Source: Chromatiales bacterium (lineage in GTDB: Bacteria; Pseudomonadota; Gammaproteobacteria; JAHELT01). From it: DNA of 47,647 nucleotides. The position numbers and the translations under genes were made by a program. The stretch lies in assembly GCA_024644045.1 (NCBI GenBank), contig JAHELT010000016.1:1-47647 (forward strand), written 5' to 3'. Positions within the stretch are counted from its first letter, which is position 1. Every line of letters starts with the position of its first letter. Under the pieces are notes generated by a model, which saw only the letters and a list, made by a program, of their open reading frames with translations, was not told where the DNA came from and did no database searches. Positions 25,259-33,346 of the stretch are shown here, in pieces.

Positions 25259-27259
25259 TTACCGGGCAGGTGCACGCCGGCGCCGGCGACGGCCCTTTTC
25301 CTGTGGATCGCCGGGGAGCTTTGTGTCAGGGATCTGCATGGCGCGTTTCAGGTTGGTGTAGGGGGCATGGCGGTGCGGAATCGCCATGGCGTCGATAAAG
25401 TGCTCCTGGAACCGGGGCTCGACCGCCGTTTCGATTTTCTCCACATGCCGCACCAGCTCCTCGATCTCCGAGCGGGCTTTACGATCCAGCAACGTAATAC
25501 GGGCGCCGGTGCCGGCGGCGTTGCCGGCCGAGGTGACGTGCTCGAGCGCGCAGTCGGGAATCAGGCCCAGCACCATCGCGTATTTCACATCGATGTGACT
25601 GCCAAACGCTCCGGCCAGCCGGATCCGGTCCACCTGCTCGATCTGCATCCGGTCCATCAGCAGGCGCACACCGGCGTACAGCGCCGCTTTGGCGAGCTGG
25701 ATCTGGCGTATGTCGTTCTGGGTGATGTGCAGCGTGACGGCGCCGTCGTGCAGCACGTATGAGAAGGTCCGCCCTTCGGCGACGATGCGGGGGTTGCGCC
25801 CGGCCAGGCTGCCGTCGATCACGCCGTCGGTGCTGATGATGCCGGCGAGAAACATCTCGGCGACGGTTTCGATGATGCCCGAGCCGCACACCCCGGTGAT
25901 GCCCAGGTTGGCGGTCCCGGCTGCGAAGTCCGGATCGTCGGACCACAGGTCGCAGCCGATCACCTTGAAGCGCGGCTCCAGGGTGATCGGGTCGATACGC
26001 ACGCGTTCGACGGCGCCTGGCGCCGCGCGCTGTCCGCAGCTGATCTGAGCACCCTCGAACGCCGGTCCGGTGGGGCTGGAGGCGGCGATCAGGCGGTGGC
26101 GATTGCCCAGCACGATCTCGGCGTTGGTGCCCACATCGACCAGCAGGGTCATCTCCTCGCGCAGGTGCGGCGCCTCGGACAGGATGACGCCGGCCGCATC
26201 CGCGCCGACATGGCCGGCGATGCAGGGAAGCACGTAGACCCTGGCGTTGGGATGCACGTGCAGGTCGAGCTCCGAGGCCCAAACCCGCGTCGCCTCGTCG
26301 GTGGCGAGTGCGAACGGTGCACCGCCCAGCTCGACGGGGTTAATGCCCAGCACCAGGTGGTGCATGATCGGATTACCGACGATGGTGATTTCCAGGATGT
26401 CGGTGACGTCGATGGCAGCCTCCGCAGCGACGTCGCGGGCCAGCTCGTTGAGGGCTTCGCGCACCACCCGCGTCATCTCCCGCTCCCCGCCCGGGTTCAT
26501 CATGATGTAGGAGACACGGCTCATCAGATCCTCGCCGAAGCGGATCTGCGGATTCATGGCGCCCGCCGCCGCAACCACTTCGCCGGTGGCCAGGTCGCTC
26601 AGATGCGCGGCGATGGTGGTCGAACCGACGTCCACGGCGAGACCGTAGATATTGTCCTTGAACCCCGGCCACACACCGATGATCTGATTTTCGTTGTGCA
26701 CCGCGACCGTGACCTTCCAGCCCCCCTGGCGCAGCGATTGCTGCAGCCCCTGCACCACACGCAGGTCGCACCAGCGCAGGTTGGTCAGACGCCACTCGAA
26801 CTCCAGCGCTTCCTGCAGGCGGCGCAGATCGCCGGCAGGGTCGTGCATGTTGGGCTCCTGCACTTCGACGTAATGGATGCGCACGATCGGGTCCAGCTCG
26901 ATGTCGTGCACCTCGGCGCGCTTTCGCACGACCTGCTTGTGCACCTGGCTGGCAGAGGGTACGTCGATCACCGCGTCGCCCATCAGACAGGCCTGGCAGC
27001 TCAGGCGCCGCTCGCCGAGCGCGCCGCCCGCCGCCTGGTAGTCGCGTTCGACCTCGTTGCACGGACTGAGATGGCCGGCGCGCGAAGTGACCCGGTGCTT
27101 GGCAAACTCGCCTTCGCTCAGCAGCACCTGGCAGCGGCCGCAGATGCCGCGTCCGCCGCACACCGAATCTATGTCCACCCCCAGGGCTCGCGCCGCCTGC
27201 AATAACGGCGTGCCGATCGGGAAGCGCCCGCGGCGCCCCGACGGGGTAAACACGACCAT
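25259..27259 (-). CDS. RACo-type corrinoid protein reductive activator (2Fe-2S ferredoxin plus ASKHA ATPase, DUF4445)
   Basis: A 666-residue activator that uses ATP to drive reduction of inactive cob(II)amide back to cob(I)amide on corrinoid methyl carriers. The N-terminal ferredoxin domain has CGGRGICGRC (Cys34, Cys40, Cys43) and further cysteines in RLSCQACLMGD (88, 91). The ASKHA ATPase follows: IYGLAVDVGSTTIAAHLSDL, then EITIVGNPIMHHLVLGI, TLLVDVGTNAEIVLGN, GVCGSGIIETVAEMFLAG and IRLAGAFGSHIDVKYAMVLG. ATG 27259 begins a normal ferredoxin strand. It is the last gene of the corrinoid operon. Its presence shows that the corrinoid protein is catalytically cycled. Confidence 0.9.
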   Translation of the reverse strand: MVVFTPSGRRGRFPIGTPLLQAARALGVDIDSVCGGRGICGRCQVLLSEGEFAKHRVTSRAGHLSPCNEVERDYQAAGGALGERRLSCQACLMGDAVIDVPSASQVHKQVVRKRAEVHDIELDPIVRIHYVEVQEPNMHDPAGDLRRLQEALEFEWRLTNLRWCDLRVVQGLQQSLRQGGWKVTVAVHNENQIIGVWPGFKDNIYGLAVDVGSTTIAAHLSDLATGEVVAAAGAMNPQIRFGEDLMSRVSYIMMNPGGEREMTRVVREALNELARDVAAEAAIDVTDILEITIVGNPIMHHLVLGINPVELGGAPFALATDEATRVWASELDLHVHPNARVYVLPCIAGHVGADAAGVILSEAPHLREEMTLLVDVGTNAEIVLGNRHRLIAASSPTGPAFEGAQISCGQRAAPGAVERVRIDPITLEPRFKVIGCDLWSDDPDFAAGTANLGITGVCGSGIIETVAEMFLAGIISTDGVIDGSLAGRNPRIVAEGRTFSYVLHDGAVTLHITQNDIRQIQLAKAALYAGVRLLMDRMQIEQVDRIRLAGAFGSHIDVKYAMVLGLIPDCALEHVTSAGNAAGTGARITLLDRKARSEIEELVRHVEKIETAVEPRFQEHFIDAMAIPHRHAPYTNLKRAMQIPDTKLPGDPQEKGRRRRRRAPAR

Positions 27260-27266
27260 CGCATCG

Positions 27267-27632
27267 TCAGCCACGGTCGGTCTCGTCGTATGCACGCGGG
27301 TGTTTGGCCGCCTGCACGAAGCACGGCACGGCGGGGTCATACGTGTAGTCGCCGCGGTCGGCAGTGTAGATCCGGGAGATCGCAGGCAAACCCGTGTCAC
27401 CATCCAGGGTGGGTATGATACTCATCACGTCGGCGCCCTCGCGCTGCCCGAACCGGCGGGAACCGCCACTGTCGATTCGAATCCTACGTACGGGCGCCGC
27501 CTTGGCGGCGACGAAATGACCGCTGATCCCCCGGCAGTGCCGGTAACGGCAGACAATCACCGGGCGCAGTTCGCCCGCTACCCGGTAGCGTACCGAGCCG
27601 CTCAGACATCCGCCCTGGCTGAGCTGCGCCAC
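27267..27632 (-). pseudogene. degenerate GFA/CENP-V (formaldehyde-activating-like) frame in corrinoid operon
   Basis: An open frame of 121 codons from GTG 27632, three bases after the methyltransferase stop, ending seven bases before the RACo start. GGCLSGSVRYRVAGELRPVI, then CRYRHCRGISGHFVAAKAA and TLDGDTGLPAISRIYTADRG are recognisable GFA-family blocks. The zinc-binding cysteines are largely gone: the first motif reads CLSG instead of CLCG and the second CRYRHC instead of C-x-C-x-x-C. The block with CGxCGS appears deleted, between IRID and GGSRRFGQ. It is therefore probably non-functional, although the frame is intact and translationally coupled. A maintained, metal-free function cannot be excluded. 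Confidence 0.6.
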
Positions 27633-27634
27633 CG

Positions 27635-28549
27635 TCAGACCGCGCTGCGGCGCCGGCGACGTTCGCGGCGTCCGCGCGCCCCGGTCTCGCTGCTGCCCAC
27701 GGCGGCCGGATCGCGAAAACGCCGGATCCAACGCACGCAGTCCCCATCGTGGCCCATCATGACGTCGGCGCCGAGCACGGCCTGAATGTCGGCGGCGTGC
27801 AGCGGGTTCATGATCGCCGAGGTCAGGCCGGCGGAAATGCCCATGGTCAGAAACGCTGCATTGATCCCGCGCCGGTTAGGCAGCCCGAAGCTGATGTTCG
27901 AAGCGCCGCACGTGGAATTGACTTTTAGCTCGTCGCGCAGCCGTCGCAGGATGTGCATGACCTGCACGCCGGCCTGGTTGATCGCACCGACCGGCATCAC
28001 CAGCGGATCCACCACTACGTCGCTGCGCGGTATACCGTGATCCTCCGCCCGTTCGACGATTTTCTTCGCGATCGCAAAGCGTTCATCGGGGTTTTCCGAA
28101 ATGCCCGTTTCGTCGTTGGAGATGGCGACCACCGCGGCATTGTACTTCTTCACCAGTGGCAGGACGCTCTCCAGGCGTTCGTCTTCCCCGGTCACCGAAT
28201 TGACCAGCGGTTTGCCCTGATACGCGGCCAGTCCCGCCTCCAGCGCCTCGACGATCGACGAGTCGATCGACAGCGGCAGATCGGTCACCGACTGCACGAG
28301 CTGGATGGCCTCGGCGAGAATTTTCGGCTCGTCGGCCAGCGGTATGCCGGCGTTGACGTCCAGCATGTGCGCTCCTGCCTCCACCTGCGCGAGGGCATCG
28401 GCCTGCACGCGCGAGTAGTCCCCGGCAGCCATCTCCGCAGCCATCACCTTTCGGCCGGTAGGATTGATACGCTCGCCGATGATCACGAACGGGCGATCGA
28501 AACCGAGGACGACTTTCCTGGTCGCGGAGCTGATTACGGTGTGGGTCAT
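27635..28549 (-). CDS. methyltetrahydrofolate:corrinoid methyltransferase (pterin-binding, MtrH/AcsE-like)
   Basis: A 304-residue pterin-binding TIM barrel that exchanges a methyl group between tetrahydrofolate and a corrinoid protein. FVIIGERINPTGRKVMAAEM, then QVEAGAHMLDVNAGIPLADE, LPLSIDSSIVEALEAGLAAY and KPLVNSVTGEDERLESVLPL are the dihydropteroate-synthase-like signatures. NSTCGASNISFGLPNRRGIN is diagnostic of the methyltetrahydrofolate group. In this setting it would move methyl from the corrinoid protein to THF. The C terminus is a short basic tail. ATG 28549 overlaps the MetF stop (ATGA). The organisation places it between MetF and the activator. Confidence 0.92.
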   Translation of the reverse strand: MTHTVISSATRKVVLGFDRPFVIIGERINPTGRKVMAAEMAAGDYSRVQADALAQVEAGAHMLDVNAGIPLADEPKILAEAIQLVQSVTDLPLSIDSSIVEALEAGLAAYQGKPLVNSVTGEDERLESVLPLVKKYNAAVVAISNDETGISENPDERFAIAKKIVERAEDHGIPRSDVVVDPLVMPVGAINQAGVQVMHILRRLRDELKVNSTCGASNISFGLPNRRGINAAFLTMGISAGLTSAIMNPLHAADIQAVLGADVMMGHDGDCVRWIRRFRDPAAVGSSETGARGRRERRRRRSAV

Positions 28550-29580
28550 GATGCTATCGCGGCCTTCTTTACACTGGACGATTGGTCGGGTTGATCGCGT
28601 CCCGGGAACCAGGGCTTGCGCCCGTCCAGCACACCGGATGCGTCGATGATCTCGGCCACCGCCTCTTCCTGACGATACGCCATCAGATGCACGCCGTTTA
28701 CACCGGGGATCTCGCGCAGCTGCTGAATCAGTTCGATGCAGATACGCTTGCCCTCCTGGCGCTGCCTGGCGGCGCCCCGCAGCCGGGTGATGATCCCGTC
28801 CGGAATGTGCACCCCCGGCACGTTGGCGCGAATCCATTCCGCGGCCTTTGCCGAGGCCAGCGGTCCGACACCGACCAGCAGGAACACCTCACCCAGCAGG
28901 CCGCAGTCGGCAACCTGGCTCATGTAGGCCTGCAGGCGCGGAACATCGAAACAGTACTGCGTTTGCACGAACTGCGCACCGGCGGCGATTTTTTTCGCCA
29001 GCCGCTCGACCCGGAAGTCGAGCGGCGGCACGAAGGGATTAGCAGCCGCGCCCAGAAACACGTGCGGCGGACTGGTCAGTGCCCTGCCACTCAACAGGTG
29101 CTCGTCTTCGCGCATGGTGCAGAGCGTTTTCAACAGACTCACCGAGTCCAGGTCGAACACCGGTTTCGCTTCCGGCTGATCGCCCGCCTGCACACCGTCA
29201 CCCGTGAGGCACAGAATGTTCGCAACGCCCATGGCGGCCGCACCCAGCACATCGCCCTGGATGGCGATGCGATTGCGGTCGCGGCAGGAGACCTGCATTA
29301 CAGACGCGTAGCCGATACGGGTGAGCAGCGCGCAAACCCCGACGCTTGACATGTGGCAGTTGGCGCCGGAACCGTCAGTGGCATTGATTGCGTCCACGTA
29401 CCCGTCGAACACGCGGGCGCGCAGATAGACCTCCTCCGGGTCCGCGGAGTCCGGCGGCGAGAGCTCGGTCGTTACTGCGAAAGTGCCGCTGCGCAGCACG
29501 CGTTCGAGCCGGCCGGGCGAGACGTGACCGGGCAACATGGGCAGGGAGTAACCGGGAACGGGTTCGTCTTCGAAGTACAT
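28546..29580 (-). CDS. metF: methylenetetrahydrofolate reductase (MetF-like)
   Basis: A 344-residue flavin-dependent TIM-barrel enzyme that interconverts 5-methyl-THF and 5,10-methylene-THF. FAVTTELSPPDSADPEEVYL carries the active-site Glu, followed by GYVDAINATDGSGANCHMSS, NILCLTGDGVQAGDQP and FVQTQYCFDVPRLQAYM. In this operon it most likely runs in the oxidative direction, passing methyl groups from the corrinoid protein to methylene-THF. ATG 29580 is preferred over the longer frame because the upstream residues lie in the MetV-like gene. Two bases separate it from the MetV stop and it overlaps the methyltransferase start. Confidence 0.92.
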   Translation of the reverse strand: MYFEDEPVPGYSLPMLPGHVSPGRLERVLRSGTFAVTTELSPPDSADPEEVYLRARVFDGYVDAINATDGSGANCHMSSVGVCALLTRIGYASVMQVSCRDRNRIAIQGDVLGAAAMGVANILCLTGDGVQAGDQPEAKPVFDLDSVSLLKTLCTMREDEHLLSGRALTSPPHVFLGAAANPFVPPLDFRVERLAKKIAAGAQFVQTQYCFDVPRLQAYMSQVADCGLLGEVFLLVGVGPLASAKAAEWIRANVPGVHIPDGIITRLRGAARQRQEGKRICIELIQQLREIPGVNGVHLMAYRQEEAVAEIIDASGVLDGRKPWFPGRDQPDQSSSVKKAAIAS

Positions 29581-29582
29581 AA

Positions 29583-30071
29583 TCAGCTTTCCGTGGTCGC
29601 AGTGACGGGTGACTGCGCGCGCTGTTTGCCGTGCTCGCGGGCGACCCGCAGCCATGCCGAGCGGCCGCGCAGCCGGGAGTCGACCGGCGCCTGCACGACG
29701 CGGATCTTCTGCAGTCCGTCGCGCATACGCGCGGCCCCCTCGGCTGCTTCGACCCATACGCAGCGCATGCCGGGCAGCACTTCGCAGTTGCCGTCGTCAC
29801 GTACGCCGCCGCACGGACCGTTGCGCAGCTGTTTCGGACAGTTCATCGGGCACGCCATACCGGTCGAGCTGAGCACGCAATCTCCACACATCTGGCAGTC
29901 GAACAGAAAACCCTTGACCCAGCGCTCGGCGAACGCGAAGGGGCGCTCCAGGCGTGCATAGCCGAGCATGCGCCACAGGGGATGACAGGCGATGAGCGCC
30001 GGTTCGACGATATCGTACCAGCGTTCAAACAGGCGCGCCCGGCGCACCGACCAGCGTCTTACCGCATACAT
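29583..30071 (-). CDS. MetV-like methylenetetrahydrofolate reductase C-terminal (cysteine-rich) protein
   Basis: A 162-residue protein matching the MTHFR C-terminal/MetV family that accompanies MetF in acetogens and corrinoid methyl pathways. The zinc- or cluster-binding region FDCQMCGDCVLSSTGMACPM continues as NCPKQLRNGPCGGVRDDGNC with at least seven cysteines, followed by CVWVEAAEG. MetV partners MetF and is needed for its activity in the two-subunit enzymes. Here it lies directly upstream of metF and three bases downstream of the PF13769 gene. This MetF/MetV pair suggests that the one-carbon branch is not the ordinary biosynthetic MetF. Confidence 0.87.
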   Translation of the reverse strand: MYAVRRWSVRRARLFERWYDIVEPALIACHPLWRMLGYARLERPFAFAERWVKGFLFDCQMCGDCVLSSTGMACPMNCPKQLRNGPCGGVRDDGNCEVLPGMRCVWVEAAEGAARMRDGLQKIRVVQAPVDSRLRGRSAWLRVAREHGKQRAQSPVTATTES

Positions 30072-30074
30072 CGC

Positions 30075-30386
30075 TCAAGCCTCCTGATTACTGTCATCGT
30101 CACCCTTGGCCTTCACCAGCGACTCCAACCGTGCATCATCGTAGGCGTCTTCCAGGCGCTGCGCTTCGCCGCTAGCCACGGCCTGCGGATCGCCCGTGCA
30201 GTTGCTGGTGGCGCGCCGCCACTCCGCCAGGTACAGATCACTGCTGCCCTTGCCGGCACGCATCGCGGCGCGGTCGATCGCCTCCTGGAAGCGTTGCGAC
30301 AGCACGACCTTGGTCGTGTCACGCCCGACCCGCACCATCACCTGAGAGGGGATATCGCGCCAGTACACGGTGATCAGCTTTGCCAT
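30075..30386 (-). CDS. 'virulence factor' domain protein (PF13769-like), small corrinoid-operon protein
   Basis: A 103-residue protein. LITVYWRDIPSQVMVRVGRD, then TKVVLSQRFQEAIDRAAMRA and GSSDLYLAEWRR match the small domain named 'virulence factor' after CvfC-like proteins. The name carries no proven biochemical meaning. There are no cysteine clusters and no membrane helices. It sits in the middle of the operon, between DUF1638 (16 bases away) and MetV (3 bases). ATG 30386 starts MAKLITVYW, the natural start of the domain. A role in the corrinoid methyl-transfer pathway is an inference from its position. Confidence 0.78.
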   Translation of the reverse strand: MAKLITVYWRDIPSQVMVRVGRDTTKVVLSQRFQEAIDRAAMRAGKGSSDLYLAEWRRATSNCTGDPQAVASGEAQRLEDAYDDARLESLVKAKGDDDSNQEA

Positions 30387-30402
30387 GTATCCGCCCCCCC
30401 GC

Positions 30403-31014
30403 TCAAGCCGGCTGGCGCTGTGCGTCGAACTCGACCAGCCGCGCCGCCAGCTCACCGTAACCGGTGAAGCGGCGCTCGAAGGCCAGCCCGAGTCGCTCGG
30501 CGGCGGCGTGCGCCCGGGCGGTCAACGCAGCATCCTCGGTCTGCGCGAGATACACCACGCGCGTATAGTTACCGAACAGCATGGGCAGGAGCTCCGGGTG
30601 CTCGTCCAGGCGGAACGTCTCGACGATCAGTCGCTGGAAATGGCGGGCCAGAAAATCCGTCAGATAGAAGGTGCCCGGCGCTTCCTCGCTCAGCGCCCGG
30701 AACGCCTGCGCGCCGGCGAAAAACTCGTAGCAGTGCGCACCCGGCAGGCGCTCGACGCCCTCTTCCTCCAGCACCTTGTCGAGCAGACCGCCGGTGCCGC
30801 AATCGGCATAGGCCACGAACACGTCAGCATAGCGCCCGGCGGCAGCGCGAATCCTGGCACGCACCGCGCCGGGTATCCGCTGGGGTGTGTTGTGCCACTC
30901 GGCCGGCAGACATTGCACCCTGCAATGCTCCCAGCGGTTGGCACGAATGACGGCGACCAGTTCGTGCGCGATTGCACCGCAGGCAATCACCAGGACCGTG
31001 CCGGATTGCGCCAT
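30403..31014 (-). CDS. DUF1638 family protein
   Basis: A 203-residue protein. VLVIACGAIAHELVAVIRAN at the N terminus, then VQCLPAEWHNTPQRIPGAVR, VFVAYADCGTGGLLDKVLEE and HCYEFFAGAQAF are the conserved blocks of DUF1638, with invariant cysteines in IACG, YADCGTGG and AHCYEF. The family recurs next to MttB-type methyltransferases and corrinoid proteins, but its function is not established. The conserved Cys/His/Glu residues would allow a metal or cofactor site. It is 15 bases downstream of the corrinoid protein gene. Confidence 0.85.
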   Translation of the reverse strand: MAQSGTVLVIACGAIAHELVAVIRANRWEHCRVQCLPAEWHNTPQRIPGAVRARIRAAAGRYADVFVAYADCGTGGLLDKVLEEEGVERLPGAHCYEFFAGAQAFRALSEEAPGTFYLTDFLARHFQRLIVETFRLDEHPELLPMLFGNYTRVVYLAQTEDAALTARAHAAAERLGLAFERRFTGYGELAARLVEFDAQRQPA

Positions 31015-31029
31015 CGGGGATGCGTGACG

Positions 31030-31740
31030 TCAGGCGGCGGCGCGTTTCGCCGCCAGTAGACTCTTGGCAGTTTCCACCGCCACAGCCGCGTCGCGGCAGT
31101 AGGCGTCGGCGCCGATTGCCTTGCCGAATTCCTCGTTCAGCGGCGCACCGCCGACCAGCACCACGAAGTCTTCCCGGATACCCTTCTCGATGAGCGTGTC
31201 GATGACCACTTTCATGTACGGCATGGTGGTCGTGAGCAGCGCGGACATTCCGATGATGTCGGGTTTGTGCTCCTCGATCGCCTTCAGGTAATTTTCCACC
31301 GGGTTGTTAATGCCGATATCGATCACTTCCAGGCCCGCGCCCTCCCACATCATGCCGACCAGGTTCTTGCCGATGTCGTGGATGTCCCCCTTGACCGTGC
31401 CGATGACAGCCTTGCCGAGGGTTGGCGCGCCGGTCTCAGCGAGCAGCGGGCGCAGGATCGCCATCCCACCCTTCATGGCATTGGCGGCGAGCAGCACTTC
31501 GGGTACGAACAGGATTCCGTCGCGGAAATCGATACCGACGATGCGCATGCCTTCCACCAGGGCATCGTTGAGCACCTTGCCCGGATCCCAGCCGCGCTCC
31601 AGGAGGATATTCGTACCCTCGACGATTTCGTCCCTGAGGCCGTCGTACAGATCGTCGTGCATCTGCTCGGTCAGTTCGTCGTCGCTCAGTGAGGCAAGAT
31701 CGATTTCGTCCTCGTCTTGCGCATCGACTTCGTCAGTCAT
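31030..31740 (-). CDS. methyltransferase corrinoid protein (MtbC/MttC-like B12-binding protein)
   Basis: A 236-residue methyl carrier. Residues 35-100 form the four-helix cap (ILLERGWDPGKVLNDALVEG, then GIDFRDGILFVPEVLLAANA with MKGGM). The Rossmann B12-binding domain starts GKAVIGTVKGDIHDIGKNLV, where His121 of DxHxxG is the lower axial cobalt ligand, and continues GLEVIDIGINNPVE and IIGMSALLTTTMPYMK. It has an acidic N-terminal extension of about 30 residues (DEVDAQDEDEIDLASL). It is the first gene of the operon. No MttB/MtgB-type demethylase lies beside it, so the methyl donor protein must be encoded elsewhere. Confidence 0.93.
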   Translation of the reverse strand: MTDEVDAQDEDEIDLASLSDDELTEQMHDDLYDGLRDEIVEGTNILLERGWDPGKVLNDALVEGMRIVGIDFRDGILFVPEVLLAANAMKGGMAILRPLLAETGAPTLGKAVIGTVKGDIHDIGKNLVGMMWEGAGLEVIDIGINNPVENYLKAIEEHKPDIIGMSALLTTTMPYMKVVIDTLIEKGIREDFVVLVGGAPLNEEFGKAIGADAYCRDAAVAVETAKSLLAAKRAAA

Positions 31741-31830
31741 CTACATCACTCCGCAGGCATGCCCCGCCGGAATTCCGGTTACACAAGAGTAGAAACGCCG
31801 ACCCGCAAAAGCTGGCGCGTTCACGACCTT

Positions 31831-31869
31831 CGATTACCGAAAAACGACACGAAAAAATACCGATAATCG
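31831..31869. promoter_or_regulatory. inverted repeat in divergent corrinoid/folC promoter region
   Basis: CGATTACCG (31831-31839) and CGATAATCG (31861-31869) form an inverted repeat with one mismatch and a 21-base AT-rich spacer. It lies about 90 bases upstream of the corrinoid protein start. It may be an operator for the operon or for the divergent folC; no regulator can be assigned. Confidence 0.35.
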
Positions 31870-32008
31870 CCCGACTATTCAGTGACATATGCCGCCCCTC
31901 GCCGCAGTTCCGGCCGGCGGCGGACAGGCGTGTCGCTGGGATGACAAAATGTGTCGTTCCCGGGAGCCACTGGACCTGGCGCGACGGAGCTTACATAGTA
32001 GGCGCCCG

Positions 32009-33346
32009 ATGTCCGAGGCGACCCGCGATCCGATCTGGCAGGCGCTTTTACGCCATGCCGGCAAACCGCGCATCCCGCATGCCTCGCTGGACGCCGCCTC
32101 GCTCATGCCGTTGCGCCGGACGTTGCACTCCCTCGGGGACCCGCACGAGCGATTGCGCATCGTGCACATCGCGGGATCCAAGGGTAAGGGCGCCACCGCG
32201 CTGTACCTGGAACGTTTGCTGCTCGCGCACGGGCACCGCGTCGCTACGTTCACTTCGCCGCACCTCGAGCACTGGCGCGAACGCTTCAGGGTCTGTGGCC
32301 GGCCAGCGGCGGAAACGCCGCTGCGCGAGGCCCTGCGGCGCATAGAGGCTGCGGTGCAACGCACCCCGGGTGCGGGCGAGCTGCGCTTCTTCGAGCGCTT
32401 GACCGCCATCGCCTTCAGCCTGTTTGCCGAAGCCGCGCCCGACTGGGCGATCGTCGAATCAGGGATCGGCGGACGCTTCGATGCCACCAACGTGGTGCGG
32501 CCCGCCTTGTGCATCATTACCCGCATCGAGCGCGAGCATTGCGACGTGCTCGGCGATTCGCTCGCCGAAATCGCGACCCATAAAGCGGGCATCATCAAGC
32601 CTCACACGCCGGTAGTCTGTGCCGCGTTGCCCGGCGACGCGCTCGCCGTCGTCCTGCGCGAGGCGGAACGCCTCGAGGCGCCGGTTATACACGCCGGCCG
32701 CGATTTTTCTGTTGAGAGCGTGCGTTGCGGCCCGCTGAGACAGAGAATGACCTACCGCGGCAGGCGTGAGCTGAGCGCCGAGGTGGGCGTCGCCGCGCCG
32801 CCCCTGGTGGAAAACGCGGCGCTGGCGCTGGCGGCGCTCGAGCAGCTCGGCTTCGCGGTGCATCGCGGACTCAGCGAGGCGTTTGCACAGGGGTTGCCCG
32901 CACGTTGCGAATTCCTGCCGGGATCACCCGGGGTAATCATCGATGCGGCGCACACGCCCGCGTCTTTCGCTGCCTTGGGCGACGCGCTGTCGGCGGCTCA
33001 ATACCGCCGGCTGCATTTTCTGGTCGCCTGCTCGAACGAGCGGCACGTTCGCGACCTGGGCCGGGGCCTGATCGAAACCGCGCAACGCGTGGTGGTCACG
33101 CAGGCGGACCGCGTCTACACGCTCCCACCGGAGCAGATGGCCCGAGTGCTGCGCGCGGCCCGGCCGAGCCTCGACGTGCGCGTCCGTGCAGAGCTTGCCT
33201 CGGCGCTGAACGAGGCGGCGGACGGTCTCGGTGAGCAGGATCTGCTCTGCATCACGGGATCAACCTACCTCGCCGGACGCGCACGCGCCCTGCTGGCGCA
33301 ACGCGTTACGCCGGGGCACCCGGGGCAAGGTCAGCCGGCCGGTTGA
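32009..33346 (+). CDS. folC: folylpolyglutamate synthase/dihydrofolate synthase (FolC)
   Basis: A 445-residue Mur-ligase-type enzyme that adds glutamates to folates and/or makes dihydrofolate from dihydropteroate. The P-loop is IVHIAGSKGKGATALYLERL, then VATFTSPHLEHWRERFRV, WAIVESGIGGRFDATNVV and IITRIEREHCDVLGDSLAEI, then ATHKAGIIK. The C-terminal domain has GVIIDAAHTPASFAAL and ends DLLCITGSTYLAGRARALL. ATG 32009 (MSEATRDP) is chosen over an upstream ATG at 31889. It is transcribed divergently from the corrinoid operon, which points to cofactor supply for that pathway; whether it is the genome's only FolC cannot be seen. Confidence 0.88.
   Translation: MSEATRDPIWQALLRHAGKPRIPHASLDAASLMPLRRTLHSLGDPHERLRIVHIAGSKGKGATALYLERLLLAHGHRVATFTSPHLEHWRERFRVCGRPAAETPLREALRRIEAAVQRTPGAGELRFFERLTAIAFSLFAEAAPDWAIVESGIGGRFDATNVVRPALCIITRIEREHCDVLGDSLAEIATHKAGIIKPHTPVVCAALPGDALAVVLREAERLEAPVIHAGRDFSVESVRCGPLRQRMTYRGRRELSAEVGVAAPPLVENAALALAALEQLGFAVHRGLSEAFAQGLPARCEFLPGSPGVIIDAAHTPASFAALGDALSAAQYRRLHFLVACSNERHVRDLGRGLIETAQRVVVTQADRVYTLPPEQMARVLRAARPSLDVRVRAELASALNEAADGLGEQDLLCITGSTYLAGRARALLAQRVTPGHPGQGQPAG

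Noticed and set aside
31741-32008. Cobalamin riboswitch upstream of the corrinoid protein gene
   Set aside because: The conserved B12-box-like sequence and stem arrangement were not found. Only an inverted repeat is present.
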